Virus record (IMG/VR): IMGVR_UViG_3300047586_000105
Location: 1-52,271 of that record
Strand: one strand, 5' to 3'
DNA from: a virus
DNA length: 52,271 nt
Shown: in pieces, positions 17,362 through 26,218 of the stretch
How positions within the stretch are numbered: the stretch's first letter is position 1
Layout of the letters: each line of letters starts with the position of its first letter
Program-made: the position numbers and the translations under genes
The notes under the pieces: generated by a model
Databases searched by the model: none
Told to the model about the DNA's origin: nothing
The model's input: the letters and a program-made list of their open reading frames with translations, nothing else

Positions 17362-18693
17362 TTAGTAGTCGGGGATGCCCGTGTAGTCGCCGCTCGTCAC
17401 GTCGACGGAGATGCCCGTGAGGGCACCGTTCGCGCCGCGGTTCGTGCAGAACGTCTGCATGTACTCCGCGACGAACGCTTCCTTGCCGTCGAAGTCACCG
17501 ATCCGCTGCCACTGGTTGCCGTCCTCGGTCCAGAAGTCTGCCGGACCCCCGAGGTCAACGCGCTGCAACCCTTCCTTCCACAGCGTCATCGCGATGTTGT
17601 GGTAGAAGAAGCCGTCCCCCACGAGCGGCATCCCGTTCACCGTGACGCCCGTGTACCCACCCTTCAGGTCCCCACCCGTGTACGCCTGCTGCTGATAGCC
17701 CATGAGACTCCGGGCGATCTGCGCGACGCAGGCAGGGAAGGTGAGGAGGACGTCCGTCGCCGGGGTCACGTCGAAGCCGCGCTTCTGGCCGAGCTGCAGC
17801 CAGTGCTCGGTGAGTTCGAGATGGTCGAAGGTGACCGACGCCTTGCGGTAGGGCTTGTGCCGCGGATAGGTCGCCTCGACGATGTTGAACACGGTCGAGA
17901 CCGCCGCCGCCGGGTCCACGATGACGCCGAGCCCGTTCGGCCCCGCGTTCCGCTCCAACTCGAAGTAGTCCGCGGTGATGTCCGTTGTGGTGGCGAAGTA
18001 CACGAGGTCGTCGGCAACCACTGCCGGCGTGCCCGACTCCGTCTCCCAGCTCGCGACCATCGTGATCTGACGGGTCGAGTAGACGATGGAGAGGACCTTC
18101 CCGGCCCCACCGACGACCGACGTGCTGACGTCGTACCAGCCTATGACCGACCCCTCGGAGATGTTCGAGAGGGGGTTCGTGCTCGTGTTCCCGTAGGCGT
18201 CCTTGATGGTGAAGACGGTGCTGGACGTGCGGGCGTCGACCTTCCCCAGGAGACAGGAAGACGACCCGATGGAATGGCGAATCTCCATCGACTTCCACGA
18301 GTCCCAGAGGATGTCGAACAGCCGCGTGCCGAAGTCCTGGAACGCGCCGGGGCCGCTGGCCTGCTTCTCGACCAGACTGTCGGCCGCGATGCGCCGATAG
18401 CGCCGGATGGGGGTGATGCGACCCTGGATGGGGTCGAGGCCCACATGGTCCGGCAGGCTCCCGAGGGTCGCCATGCCGCCCGTCGCGAACCGATAGTCGG
18501 CCGCGAAGACCATGTGCTGTCCTTCGAGCCGGTACTCGCCCGGCCCGTTGCCCTGCGCCGCCTGCTGGAACAGCGTGGCGGTGGGCGACTCCCGACGGAC
18601 GTTGGGCAGCACTCGTCCGACGAAGATGTCGTGCGTCAGCCCCGTGAGGGCGGTCATCGCCTCCACGGTGGCGTGCTGTGAACCGTATGCCAT
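17362..18693 (-). CDS. Major capsid protein
   Basis: 443 residues. Order (portal, scaffold, this gene) and sequence features fit a major capsid subunit: N-terminal helix LTHDIFVGRVLPNVRRESPT, a mid-domain with many beta strands, and the C-terminal segment (YTGGDLKGGYTGVTVNGMPLVGDGFFYHN, QWQRIGDFDGKEAFVAEYMQTFCTNRGANG) that resembles coat proteins of podovirus-like phages. It would polymerise into the procapsid around the scaffold. An HK97-type fold is expected but not shown. Strong ribosome site (AGGAGTAGG) before ATG 18693. Confidence 0.82.
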   Translation of the reverse strand: MAYGSQHATVEAMTALTGLTHDIFVGRVLPNVRRESPTATLFQQAAQGNGPGEYRLEGQHMVFAADYRFATGGMATLGSLPDHVGLDPIQGRITPIRRYRRIAADSLVEKQASGPGAFQDFGTRLFDILWDSWKSMEIRHSIGSSSCLLGKVDARTSSTVFTIKDAYGNTSTNPLSNISEGSVIGWYDVSTSVVGGAGKVLSIVYSTRQITMVASWETESGTPAVVADDLVYFATTTDITADYFELERNAGPNGLGVIVDPAAAVSTVFNIVEATYPRHKPYRKASVTFDHLELTEHWLQLGQKRGFDVTPATDVLLTFPACVAQIARSLMGYQQQAYTGGDLKGGYTGVTVNGMPLVGDGFFYHNIAMTLWKEGLQRVDLGGPADFWTEDGNQWQRIGDFDGKEAFVAEYMQTFCTNRGANGALTGISVDVTSGDYTGIPDY

Positions 18694-18731
18694 GACCTAC
18701 TCCTGCGCCCCGATGGGCGCTGGCTCCCTGT

Positions 18732-19991
18732 TCAGGTTCCGAGGTGGCGTGCGACGTCGTCTCGCACGGCCGCTCTCGCCGACTTGCGATTCAGTTGGGG
18801 GCTCTGCTCGGCGGCGGGTACAGCGGCGGCCTCGGAGCCTGCGGGTACACGGTCGCGGCTAGCGCCAGTGAGGTTCCCCAGCGGATGCGGGGGAATCGCC
18901 TCGCGCGTCGTGGCGACCTGCTTCTTGTACGCTTCGACTGCGTCCTGCTTGATCTGCTCGATGCGGCGCTGTTCCTCCGCGACCTTCGCGGCGGCGAGGG
19001 TGCGCGCCTCAACGTCCTTCTGACCCATCTTCCTGACGACATCGACGACTTCGGGTCGCGCGGTGAGCAGCGCGTTGAAGAAGTTCATGAACTTCTTGTG
19101 CATCTGGTCGGTGTCGCCGGGCTGGATTTCGGGGTAGTGCCCGAGCGCCAGTTCGGCGTCGAACGAGTGGACCGCGCTCTCGAACCACTTCGGGAAGTCG
19201 GGGAGCGTCCGGATGACCTCCGGCAGTGTGGTCACGTTCCCCCACGCCTCGTCCTTCCACCCGAGGGCCGCGCGCTCGATGGCCTGCGCGTTCACCGTGG
19301 CCATCCGCCTCTCGACCTCTTGGCTCGCGACCTGCTCCAGGTCGGCGTTGAAGCCCCGGAGGTACTGGTCCGCCACCTCGTCGCCGTACGCCTCGCGCAG
19401 CTCCTGCGCCTTCCCCATCACGGCGGCGTACTCGGGTCGCGACTGCCACGTCTGGTACGCGGCCTCCCGCGCCTCGCGCTCGACCTTCTCCCGCTTCAGT
19501 CCCTCGTTCTCGGCCTGCACGGTCGCGAGTTCCGCGCGCCGGACGTAACTGTTGAGGGCGGCCCGGATAGCCCGCTCCTCCTTGGGGTCCTGCGCCGTCA
19601 GCGTCTCGACCCCCATCTCCCGGAGCGGATGCCCCTGCGGGATGGGGACCTTGATGGCCTGCGGAGCCGCTGGCGTGGCCGGAGCCGCTGCCGGGGTCCC
19701 AGGGGTCACCGGAGTCGTGGGGGCCACGGGTTCGGCGGCTGGTGCCCCTGCCGCGGCTTCCGGCGACGGCGTGTCGGGAGTCAGACCGTCCGAGGCACTC
19801 GCGGGGGCCGTGACTTGGGCGGTGGCCTCACGAAGGCCCTGCCGAGCGCCCTTGCGTGAAAGGAACTCGGCCCGGCTCGGGGCCACGGGAGCCGCCGGAG
19901 CGACAGGTGCAGCGACCGCTGGCGCGACCGGAGTGACTGGCGGCGCGGCGGGGGTAACAGGGGCTACGGTTTCGGTGGCTACGTCAGTCAT
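18732..19991 (-). CDS. Scaffolding protein
   Basis: 419 residues. The first 125 are Pro/Ala/Val-rich and disordered. Residues about 145-260 form a charged coiled coil (VQAENEGLKREKVEREAREA, QELREAYGDEVADQYLRGF). The C-terminus ends with a helical, basic segment (LNRKSARAAVRDDVARHLGT), the part that in scaffolds commonly contacts coat protein. Position just upstream of the capsid gene supports the role. The in-frame ATG at 19991 follows GAGGATGGC. Confidence 0.75.
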   Translation of the reverse strand: MTDVATETVAPVTPAAPPVTPVAPAVAAPVAPAAPVAPSRAEFLSRKGARQGLREATAQVTAPASASDGLTPDTPSPEAAAGAPAAEPVAPTTPVTPGTPAAAPATPAAPQAIKVPIPQGHPLREMGVETLTAQDPKEERAIRAALNSYVRRAELATVQAENEGLKREKVEREAREAAYQTWQSRPEYAAVMGKAQELREAYGDEVADQYLRGFNADLEQVASQEVERRMATVNAQAIERAALGWKDEAWGNVTTLPEVIRTLPDFPKWFESAVHSFDAELALGHYPEIQPGDTDQMHKKFMNFFNALLTARPEVVDVVRKMGQKDVEARTLAAAKVAEEQRRIEQIKQDAVEAYKKQVATTREAIPPHPLGNLTGASRDRVPAGSEAAAVPAAEQSPQLNRKSARAAVRDDVARHLGT

Positions 19992-20061
19992 GCCATCCTC
20001 ACTCGTTGCGACAGTACTGCGGGGCGCGGCGTTCGCGGCGCCCGGACGGACTGCCGGTGCA

Positions 20062-22257
20062 TCAACCCGTCATCACGGCACCCGGGCCACCGCCAGCGCC
20101 CTGCATCTGGGCGGCGACGGCGGCCGGGGCGATACTCGTCTGTTGGGGCGGACCCTGCGGACCGGCGGGAGCGCCCTGTTGGGGCATCGCCTGCGCGGCC
20201 TGCATCGCCTGCCACTGGTACATCAGGTCCTGTCGCTTCTGGGCGGCGAGTCGCGCGATCGCGTCCGCCGTCTCGTCCTGCGTCAACTCCGAGAGGGCGT
20301 CGAGGTGCGCCTTTAGGTCATCGTCCCGCAGGCGGGGGTACTGCGTCTCGACCTGCCCGAACACGAGGAGTGCGGCGCGCTGGACCCACGGATGCGCGAT
20401 GCTCGTCTCGTGGAAGTTGTTCTGCTCGCGGAACTGCGCCGTGAGGTGCAGGATGGCGTTCGTGATGGCCTTGGCCCGACGCTTCTGCACCGCCTTGGGA
20501 TAACTCTCGTCACCGAAGATCATCGGGTTCGGGTACGCCCGACGCGCTTCCTCGGTCGAGAGGAAGGGCTGCTTGTCGGCGCCCATCGTCTGGCAGAGTT
20601 CGAGGACTTCCTGCGCCCGCAGTTCGGGACTCGGCCCGAAGGCGTTCACGAGTTTGAACGAGGGCGGCTGGTCCGAGAGTTTCGTGTTGTCGATGTAGGG
20701 ATCCACGAGATGCCCGTACTCGTCCCCGACGATGCGGATGAGCCACGGCACGTTCCCGTAGGTCTTCATCTGCCGCCAGCACCCCACGGCGAAGTCGCAG
20801 GCCGAGCGCCGGAACCGCTGGTTCACCGGCCCGTGCACCGTGTTGTCCGCCTGCTGGAGGGCCACGATGGCGCGATAGGCCATCCGGGACCCGGGCGCTT
20901 CCCCACGCGAGGATGCCTGGTAGCCGCCGCCCGTGAAGATGGCCCTCCGCTTCTCGTCGGCTTCCCGCTCGAGGCCCTGGAGGATGTAGGCGGGCCACTC
21001 GATGGCGCGGGGTCGCCAGGAGGCGAGACTCGGCTCGATCTCCATGATGTTGTAGCCGCCGAGGTCGCCCATGTCCTCGTGAATCGCGCCGCCGGGGGCC
21101 ACGATGGGCGACTCCATCGCCCGATTCAGGAACTCCCACTTCTTGGAGAGTGCGATGTTGAGGTCCACCTGCTGCTGGTCGCAGTCCTCAACCCACGGCT
21201 TCCCGAGGATGTCGTCGGCGCGGTGATGCGAGTAGAACAGCGAGAAGGAGAAGTCCTTCGCTGGCAGGGCCTGGTCCGCGAGCGGGACGACGTGTCCAGA
21301 GCCCGTCTGGCCCCGCAGGAGGTCCACCGTGCCGGGCACCCCCACGATCTGGAGCCGCCCGTTCGGGTAGTCGGTCAGTACGCCGGGCAGCGTCTCGCGG
21401 CAGAGGAGGAGGAGGAGTTCCTCGGAGCCGTCCTGCCCTGCCCGCTGATTCAGGACCGGGGAGCCGTGGACGCCGAGGCCGTCCATCTTCCACTGGCGCG
21501 CGATGCGCTGGAACACGGAGGCCGATGGCATCCGGGTACTGCCCTCCAACCCCGCCGCCTCGGGGACGTTGGCGAAGTGCTTGCGGACCATTGCCGCCGG
21601 CAGTACCCGCCCGTAGGAGCAGGCATAGGCCGACCCCCGCTTGGCCCCGACATCGAACACGGTGTCGAAGGGGTTGCCGACCCAGCAGTCGATGGACCCC
21701 GGATGCGGCGTCGCCGTCCCGTCCGGCACGTCCTCGTAGTCCCCGGAGGCGTCGTCTCGCCAGTAGCGGTGCACCGGGCAGAAGCCCGCAGGCATCGCCA
21801 TGTAGAGGGCGTCGGCGAACACCCCGTTGAGGTCCTGGGCGTCCGCGAGGTAGTTCATCCACAGCATGTCCACCAGCGCCCGGTCCCGGGACTTCCGGTC
21901 TGGCGTCGAGTCGGCGAAGTAGCGCAGCGGCATCGTGGTGTGGTGCGCCACGGCATTGTCAACGATGAGGCGGAGGCAGTTCTCGGTCTTGCGGAAGTCG
22001 GAGATAAGACGCGGGATGGCAATGCGTTGGCCCTCAAAGATGGCCGCCCACTGGGCATCACCTGCGCCGTCAATGTGCAGGAGCAGCATCTCGGAGATGA
22101 GGTCGCGTTCCCGACGTGCCGTCAGGCCCGCCTTGTGGAGTGTGACCACCATCTGGGCGTCCGCCTGGGCCGTGCGCCGTCCCTGAGCGTCCACCTGGTT
22201 CTGCGCGGGCGCGGGAGCGATCGGAGGGGGCGGCGTGCCGACCTGGGGTGCGGTCAA
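20062..22257 (-). CDS. Portal protein
   Basis: 731 residues from a TTG start at 22257, which overlaps the stop of the upstream gene (TTGA) and has AGGGA eight bases before it; the nearest upstream ATG lies in the other gene. Length is close to P22-type portals (about 725). Features: helical N-terminus, SDFRKTENCLRLIVDNA, KSRDRALVDMLWMNYLADAQ, a core with RYWRDDASGDYEDVPDG and wing strands, the clip-proximal EDCDQQQVDLNIALSKKWEFLNRAME, then a helical barrel tail ending QKRQDLMYQWQAMQAAQ. Forms the dodecameric DNA channel at one capsid vertex. Confidence 0.85.
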   Translation of the reverse strand: MTAPQVGTPPPPIAPAPAQNQVDAQGRRTAQADAQMVVTLHKAGLTARRERDLISEMLLLHIDGAGDAQWAAIFEGQRIAIPRLISDFRKTENCLRLIVDNAVAHHTTMPLRYFADSTPDRKSRDRALVDMLWMNYLADAQDLNGVFADALYMAMPAGFCPVHRYWRDDASGDYEDVPDGTATPHPGSIDCWVGNPFDTVFDVGAKRGSAYACSYGRVLPAAMVRKHFANVPEAAGLEGSTRMPSASVFQRIARQWKMDGLGVHGSPVLNQRAGQDGSEELLLLLCRETLPGVLTDYPNGRLQIVGVPGTVDLLRGQTGSGHVVPLADQALPAKDFSFSLFYSHHRADDILGKPWVEDCDQQQVDLNIALSKKWEFLNRAMESPIVAPGGAIHEDMGDLGGYNIMEIEPSLASWRPRAIEWPAYILQGLEREADEKRRAIFTGGGYQASSRGEAPGSRMAYRAIVALQQADNTVHGPVNQRFRRSACDFAVGCWRQMKTYGNVPWLIRIVGDEYGHLVDPYIDNTKLSDQPPSFKLVNAFGPSPELRAQEVLELCQTMGADKQPFLSTEEARRAYPNPMIFGDESYPKAVQKRRAKAITNAILHLTAQFREQNNFHETSIAHPWVQRAALLVFGQVETQYPRLRDDDLKAHLDALSELTQDETADAIARLAAQKRQDLMYQWQAMQAAQAMPQQGAPAGPQGPPQQTSIAPAAVAAQMQGAGGGPGAVMTG

Positions 22258-22565
22258 CGCATCATTCCCTGCGCTGGGGGTCCGGGAGGCGTTACGGCGG
22301 CTCCACGCGCCATCTGGGTCGCGGGGTGGTTCTGCTCGAACCACGCCCGCACCGCGTTGGCGTCCTCGGCGGGACCCTCACCCTTCTCGGCCTGCACGGG
22401 GAACGTGGTGCCGCACTTGGGGCACGTCTGCGTGGCGAGCGCCCCGTTGACCGTCGGCTCCTGCGGACCCTCGGCCTCGGCGGTCGGGGGACCCTGTGGC
22501 CCTGCGGGAGCGGGTGGCCCCGCTCTGCCCGCCATCATCGCCAACCGACCCAGTGATTCGCCCAT
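22254..22565 (-). CDS. Zinc-ribbon-like protein upstream of portal
   Basis: 103 residues, Pro/Ala/Gly-rich with one CPKCGTTF knuckle around residue 47. It starts with ATG at 22565, the first gene after the promoter at 22694-22722. Its stop overlaps the portal TTG start, so portal translation is probably coupled to it. No second cysteine pair is visible, so full zinc binding is uncertain. Function unknown. Confidence 0.6.
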   Translation of the reverse strand: MGESLGRLAMMAGRAGPPAPAGPQGPPTAEAEGPQEPTVNGALATQTCPKCGTTFPVQAEKGEGPAEDANAVRAWFEQNHPATQMARGAAVTPPGPPAQGMMR

Positions 22566-22693
22566 GTGACCCCCGGAGACGAGAACAGCCCGACCCGCGC
22601 TGCGTCTGGCAGCACAGGCCGGGCTGAGGGGGTTCAGGCTCCGGCGACCCCACCCTTGGTTCCGGGCGCGGTCGGTACTACGTCACGATACCG

Positions 22694-22722
22694 ATTCTAC
22701 GACGCACCCTCCTCGCTGTCAA
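22694..22722 (-). promoter_or_regulatory. Strong sigma70-type promoter for the head operon
   Basis: On the minus strand a perfect TTGACA (22722-22717) is followed by a 17-base spacer and TAGAAT (22699-22694), five of six matches to TATAAT. Transcription would start near 22687, ahead of the zinc-ribbon/portal/scaffold/capsid genes. It overlaps the 3' end of the small DUF2292-like gene, so the head genes get an internal promoter. Confidence 0.7.
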
Positions 22723-22903
22723 GGTGGCGTGACAGTGGCTCCTTCCCGAGTCGGCGTGTCTCGGTGCGCCGAACCCCCATCGGAATCCCGTCCTTGAAGT
22801 CCAAGGCGAGGTTTCCGGTGAAGCCCGTCTGTGCGGCTCGCAGGACCTCGTCCACCACCTCCCGAACCCGGGGGCTGGTCACGTAGGAGGGGGCGTGGCT
22901 CAT
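22697..22903 (-). CDS. DUF2292/YezD-like small protein
   Basis: 68 residues; ATG at 22903 overlaps the preceding stop as ATGA. The segment TGNLALDFKDGIPMGVRRTE, followed by TRRL, resembles the short DUF2292 pattern (G-x-V-x-L-x-V-x-DG-K-x-x-x-I-x-x-TE-x-x-R). The N-terminal half is a helix (VREVVDEVLRAA). DUF2292 has no established function; its members are small bacterial and phage proteins. The match is by eye. Confidence 0.6.
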   Translation of the reverse strand: MSHAPSYVTSPRVREVVDEVLRAAQTGFTGNLALDFKDGIPMGVRRTETRRLGKEPLSRHLDSEEGAS

Positions 22904-23280
22904 GCGGCGGACACCGGGGACGGCTCGACCTCACCGGGGTTGGCAGCACCCGGTTGGCCCGCGCCTGGACTCGCGGGTTGCGGCTCTGCCGTTCTCCCCG
23001 GTGCCGTCGCAGCATCTTCCTTCGGCTTCGTGAACCACGCGGCGAGCGCGACGAGTGCGGCCCACGTCTTCTTGCCCCGACTCCGGAACGGGTGTTCCAG
23101 CGCCCAGATGCGCTCCCGGAGCGGCTTCACCTGCATCCCGTCGAACATCACGAGGGCCTCGGAGACCTTGCCGCAGATTTCCTGGTTGAACGCGGCCAAA
23201 GTGCGCTCAAGGCCGCCAATTCGCACCGGGGTCCGCGAGAGGTTCTGGCCACGCTGGGGGTGCTGACGCTTCGCGCTCAC
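22900..23280 (-). CDS. Hypothetical phage protein
   Basis: 126 residues from GTG at 23280, which overlaps the previous stop (GTGA) and has a perfect GAGGAG site eight bases upstream. Helical core (ERTLAAFNQEICGKVSEALVMFDGMQVKPLRERIWAL is the region), then a hydrophobic stretch (TWAALVALAAWF) and a Pro/Ala/Gly-rich C-terminal 45 residues. Family not recognised. Between terminase and portal, so probably virion assembly or late function. Confidence 0.65.
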   Translation of the reverse strand: MSAKRQHPQRGQNLSRTPVRIGGLERTLAAFNQEICGKVSEALVMFDGMQVKPLRERIWALEHPFRSRGKKTWAALVALAAWFTKPKEDAATAPGRTAEPQPASPGAGQPGAANPGEVEPSPVSAA

Positions 23281-23624
23281 TCTGTCTGCTCCTCGGCCAT
23301 CACCTCGGCCACGATAGTTGCCCACGGCGTGCCTCGAACGTGCCTTCGCCACGCCACTGCCGTCATTTCCCTTCGGACCGTCCGGTTGCCGAAGGCCGCG
23401 ATGTACTTCACGAGTTCGTCGGGCATCGGCTCCGGAGCGGGACGCGGCTGGCGTGGCTCCTCGGAGAGTCCCGCTTCGCTGCGCCCGATGCGCACGAGGG
23501 CGTCGGTCAGGCGGTCCACCTCGGCGCGGAGGTGCTCGACCTGACCCATCGCGTCACTGAGGCGAGCGCGGACTTGCTCCGCTGCGTCGTCGAAGCGAGC
23601 GCGACTGACCCACGGCCAGATCAT
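23277..23624 (-). CDS. Phage protein of the MIWPWVSR type
   Basis: 115 residues from ATG at 23624, overlapping the upstream stop as ATGA. The start MIWPWVSRARFDD matches a common class of short phage proteins beginning MxWPFVSRxxYD and followed by a coiled coil (VEHLRAEVDRLTDALVRIG). The C-terminus has MTAVAWRRHVRGTPWATIVAEV. Function unknown; the class is found near terminase and portal genes in many tailed phages. Confidence 0.7.
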   Translation of the reverse strand: MIWPWVSRARFDDAAEQVRARLSDAMGQVEHLRAEVDRLTDALVRIGRSEAGLSEEPRQPRPAPEPMPDELVKYIAAFGNRTVRREMTAVAWRRHVRGTPWATIVAEVMAEEQTE

Positions 23625-24028
23625 GGCGTTCTCGTCGATGGACGGGTCCACCATGAATGGAAGTTGCGGATAGCCACCGCGCGCCGCCGCCCTAGTCGTT
23701 GCTCCGGCGTGAATCGCGCACGAGATGGTCTGCCGACGTGCCTGTTGCGATATGGGTGCTGTGCGTTCCACAGGTCTTGCTGTCTCCGTGCGGACACCCT
23801 CGCACATGGGCCTGGGCACCTCTTCCGCGGAGCACCGCGGTATCCCGAAATAACGGGCTTACCGCACTCCAAACACATCTGAGCCGAGCCTACAGTCACC
23901 AACTGTCCAAGGTGTTTCCCGACACGGATGGTGATGACGCTGGGTTGGCCGTGCGCCAACAGTCGCTCGGTGTCCGCGCCATCGACACGTCGCTGCCATA
24001 TGTCGATTCGGACGCCCGCGCTCGTCAT
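23621..24028 (-). CDS. Zinc-finger-like basic protein
   Basis: 135 residues from ATG at 24028 with GGGGAG upstream. Residues about 53-78 contain CLECGKP...GAPRKRCPGPC, a four-cysteine knuckle pair, followed by a basic tail (VSARRQ, NRHVGRPSRARFTPEQRLGRRR). Likely a zinc-binding, nucleic-acid-binding small protein. Its start overlaps the small membrane protein stop by 4 bases. No exact family recognised. Confidence 0.65.
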   Translation of the reverse strand: MTSAGVRIDIWQRRVDGADTERLLAHGQPSVITIRVGKHLGQLVTVGSAQMCLECGKPVISGYRGAPRKRCPGPCARVSARRQQDLWNAQHPYRNRHVGRPSRARFTPEQRLGRRRAVAIRNFHSWWTRPSTRTP

Positions 24029-24249
24029 TGCGACTCCCCTTCCGTGGCCTTCGCAATCTTCTCGCGGATGTCGGTGACGAACTGCCGGGTGCGCGACGCG
24101 GATGCCTTCTCTAGTCCACGCTCTAGCCCGAGTCGGTGTCCTCGCATGAACAGTTTCTCGGCGTCCCGCATCAACCGCACGGCCCCGTGCAAGCGACCGA
24201 CCCAGTAACAGACGAAGGCCGTGACGAGCACGGCGATGACGGTCCACAT
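24025..24249 (-). CDS. Small single-span membrane protein
   Basis: 74 residues: an N-terminal membrane helix (VIAVLVTAFVCYWVGRLHG, residues 4-22) and a charged helical remainder (EKLFMRGHRLGLERGLEKAS). This is the shape of an i-spanin or a membrane accessory protein, but no partner o-spanin is adjacent. It lies directly downstream of terminase large subunit (2 bases apart). Confidence 0.6.
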   Translation of the reverse strand: MWTVIAVLVTAFVCYWVGRLHGAVRLMRDAEKLFMRGHRLGLERGLEKASASRTRQFVTDIREKIAKATEGESQ

Positions 24250-24251
24250 GG

Positions 24252-26015
24252 TCAGACTCTCCCTCGGTGGGCGAACTGGCGCCGGATGCGCCGCTCCTCG
24301 GCCTGTGCGTGCTTGGCGTGCGCGGCAAGGCGTTTTTCCAAACCCGTATCACGATTTCGGTCTACCTTCTGCGTCTTGGGCGCCAGATGGGCGCGGTCGG
24401 GCGAGCGGGGACGCACCCAGTTCCCGTAGGCCACGGCATCGGCCTTGTCGGGGGAACGTCCAACGCGGGAGCGGATGTGCTCCTTGAGCGCTAGCGTGAT
24501 CTTGCCGCCCGGCTCCTCGTACTCGATGGCCGTCAGTTCCTCGAAGAGTCGCTGGTCCTTCGGCAGGCCGATGCGGTTGAGGCGCAGGTCCTCGCGGAGC
24601 CGCCAGAAGACTTGGGAGCGGACATTCGCGTAGCGTTCGGCCTCGGGCACGACGGGGCCGGCAGGGCGGAGCGCGCCCTCTTCGTCCTTCCTCGTCTGGC
24701 TCCACTGGCCCTCGATGTCGATGGCGGGCACCGCGCGCTCGCCGCCTGAGATGCGGCGGACGCGCACCCCGAGCCGCACGAGTTCATTGACGGTGCTCGC
24801 TCCGACCCCTACCGAGTCGATGCCCACGTTCCGGGGACTGATGGGCGCGTCGGGGTTCGTCATCTCCCGGTGCACGATGCGCCCCACCTCGGAGGCGTCG
24901 GCGGCGACGAGGTACTCGACTTCCGTGCACACCGCGCCCTGCCAGCGCGAGACGGCGCTCTTGTCCCCCGTCGGGGAGTCGGCCACGTCCACGCCGAGCG
25001 AGAGGGGTCCGTCACGCAACTTCTCGTCGCCCCACCGACCCGCTGCCGATTCGCACCAGTCCCACCGGATGAGTGCCCTCTTCGACTGCGTGGGTGCGAT
25101 ACCCCGGACACGGGAGAGGTAGATGGGGTCGTCCTGGTTCCCCCCGGCGTCCGCGAGGCGGCGCGCGATGCTCTCCGGCGTGACGGCACCGGGAATGATG
25201 TCGCGCCCCGTCACGACGTTCGGGTGGTCGAGTGCGGAGATGCGGACCGCCTTGACCCACGGGCGCGCAGCGAAGAGGCCGAGCGTGTCGTAGCGGTGGT
25301 CCGGGTTGCCCATCCCGAGGATTGGGTTGAAGCGCCCCGTCGCCGTGTTGATGATGGTGTTCACGAGCGCCGTATCGACGCCCGGCATCTCCTCGACGAG
25401 CCACAGCATACTCGGATGGTGGAAACCCGCGAGGCGCTGGGCCACATCCTCCTGTGCTCCGACGCCAGCCGCGAACGCCGTGGCGGCCCACACCTCTTGG
25501 TCGCCCTGCCCGTCCATCATCCGCAACTTGCCGGTGAGGAGCGCCGCGTTCGGGAAGTGGCGCTTGAATCTTGGATACAGGCGGCCGATTTCTTTCCAGA
25601 GGTTGAGGAGGAGCTGCTCTTGCTTCGGCGCGATGCTGAGGACGATGGAGTTCGTGTGAGTAGCGAGGAACCACAGTGCCCCGCAGGCACCGAGTCCGTA
25701 CGTCTTCCCCGTGTTCGTCCCCGAACTGACGGCGACGCTCCGACCCTCGGCGAGTTCGTTCAGCACGAGCGGGATGGGGTCGATGTCACCATCCCATTCG
25801 TGTGTCGCGTAGCCTTCGTTCAGCGACCACCGGAGCGTGTTCTCCGGCACCCCGAGGTACTCGACGATCCATTCGAGCGGGCGTTTCTGGTATGCCGTGT
25901 GGGCCACCGCGCCCGACGTCCACAGTCCCGCCCGCTTGCGCCGCTCGACCTCGGCCTCGGCCTTGGCGCGGGCGAGTTCGAGTTCGGCGGGCGAGGCGGC
26001 GCCGGGGATGCTCAC
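24252..26015 (-). CDS. terL: Terminase large subunit
   Basis: 587 residues from GTG at 26015, overlapping the upstream stop (GTGA). ATPase motifs: Walker A SSGTNTGKT at about 97-105, Walker B LWLVEE at 204-209. The nuclease domain has GVDVADSPTGD at about 341-351, NVGIDSVGVGAS further on, and the final KADAVAYGNW. It translocates DNA through the portal and cuts it. The length and motif spacing are complete. The small subunit is not adjacent but about 5.6 kb away at 31646-32386. Confidence 0.93.
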   Translation of the reverse strand: MSIPGAASPAELELARAKAEAEVERRKRAGLWTSGAVAHTAYQKRPLEWIVEYLGVPENTLRWSLNEGYATHEWDGDIDPIPLVLNELAEGRSVAVSSGTNTGKTYGLGACGALWFLATHTNSIVLSIAPKQEQLLLNLWKEIGRLYPRFKRHFPNAALLTGKLRMMDGQGDQEVWAATAFAAGVGAQEDVAQRLAGFHHPSMLWLVEEMPGVDTALVNTIINTATGRFNPILGMGNPDHRYDTLGLFAARPWVKAVRISALDHPNVVTGRDIIPGAVTPESIARRLADAGGNQDDPIYLSRVRGIAPTQSKRALIRWDWCESAAGRWGDEKLRDGPLSLGVDVADSPTGDKSAVSRWQGAVCTEVEYLVAADASEVGRIVHREMTNPDAPISPRNVGIDSVGVGASTVNELVRLGVRVRRISGGERAVPAIDIEGQWSQTRKDEEGALRPAGPVVPEAERYANVRSQVFWRLREDLRLNRIGLPKDQRLFEELTAIEYEEPGGKITLALKEHIRSRVGRSPDKADAVAYGNWVRPRSPDRAHLAPKTQKVDRNRDTGLEKRLAAHAKHAQAEERRIRRQFAHRGRV

Positions 26016-26218
26016 CCGACGAGCGCGAGGTGGTGATGGCCTGCAGGTTGCGCCGCGAGAACGCGCTGCTGGCACGCCTCACAGGTGGTCGGTGCCCAAG
26101 TGCCGTCCCAGTCGTGTTGCACGATGGTCGTGGTGCACGGCGTGTTCGTCGCGGGGTCGAGGACCACCTCACAGGTGGCGAAGCGCCACGACGCCGGGAT
26201 GTCGCGGATAGCAGTCAC
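26012..26218 (-). CDS. Small cysteine-containing protein
   Basis: 68 residues from GTG at 26218 (GTGA overlap with the upstream stop). Cysteines occur at TCEV, TPCT and CEAC, so a zinc-ribbon-like fold is possible. Segment HDWDGTWAPTTCEACQQRVL resembles short phage zinc-ribbon proteins. Function unknown. Translationally coupled on both sides. Confidence 0.6.
   Translation of the reverse strand: MTAIRDIPASWRFATCEVVLDPATNTPCTTTIVQHDWDGTWAPTTCEACQQRVLAAQPAGHHHLALVG

Noticed and set aside
16696-18681. 661-codon frame on the plus strand opposite capsid and virion genes
   Set aside because: It is a shadow of GC-rich codon structure: the opposite strand has coherent capsid-like protein and ribosome sites, whereas this translation is Arg/Val/Gly-rich without any domain.
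22900-23352. ATG start at 23352 for the 126-residue protein
   Set aside because: The GTG at 23280 has a perfect GAGGAG site and overlaps the previous stop; the upstream extension is Arg/Gly-rich and lies inside the neighbour.
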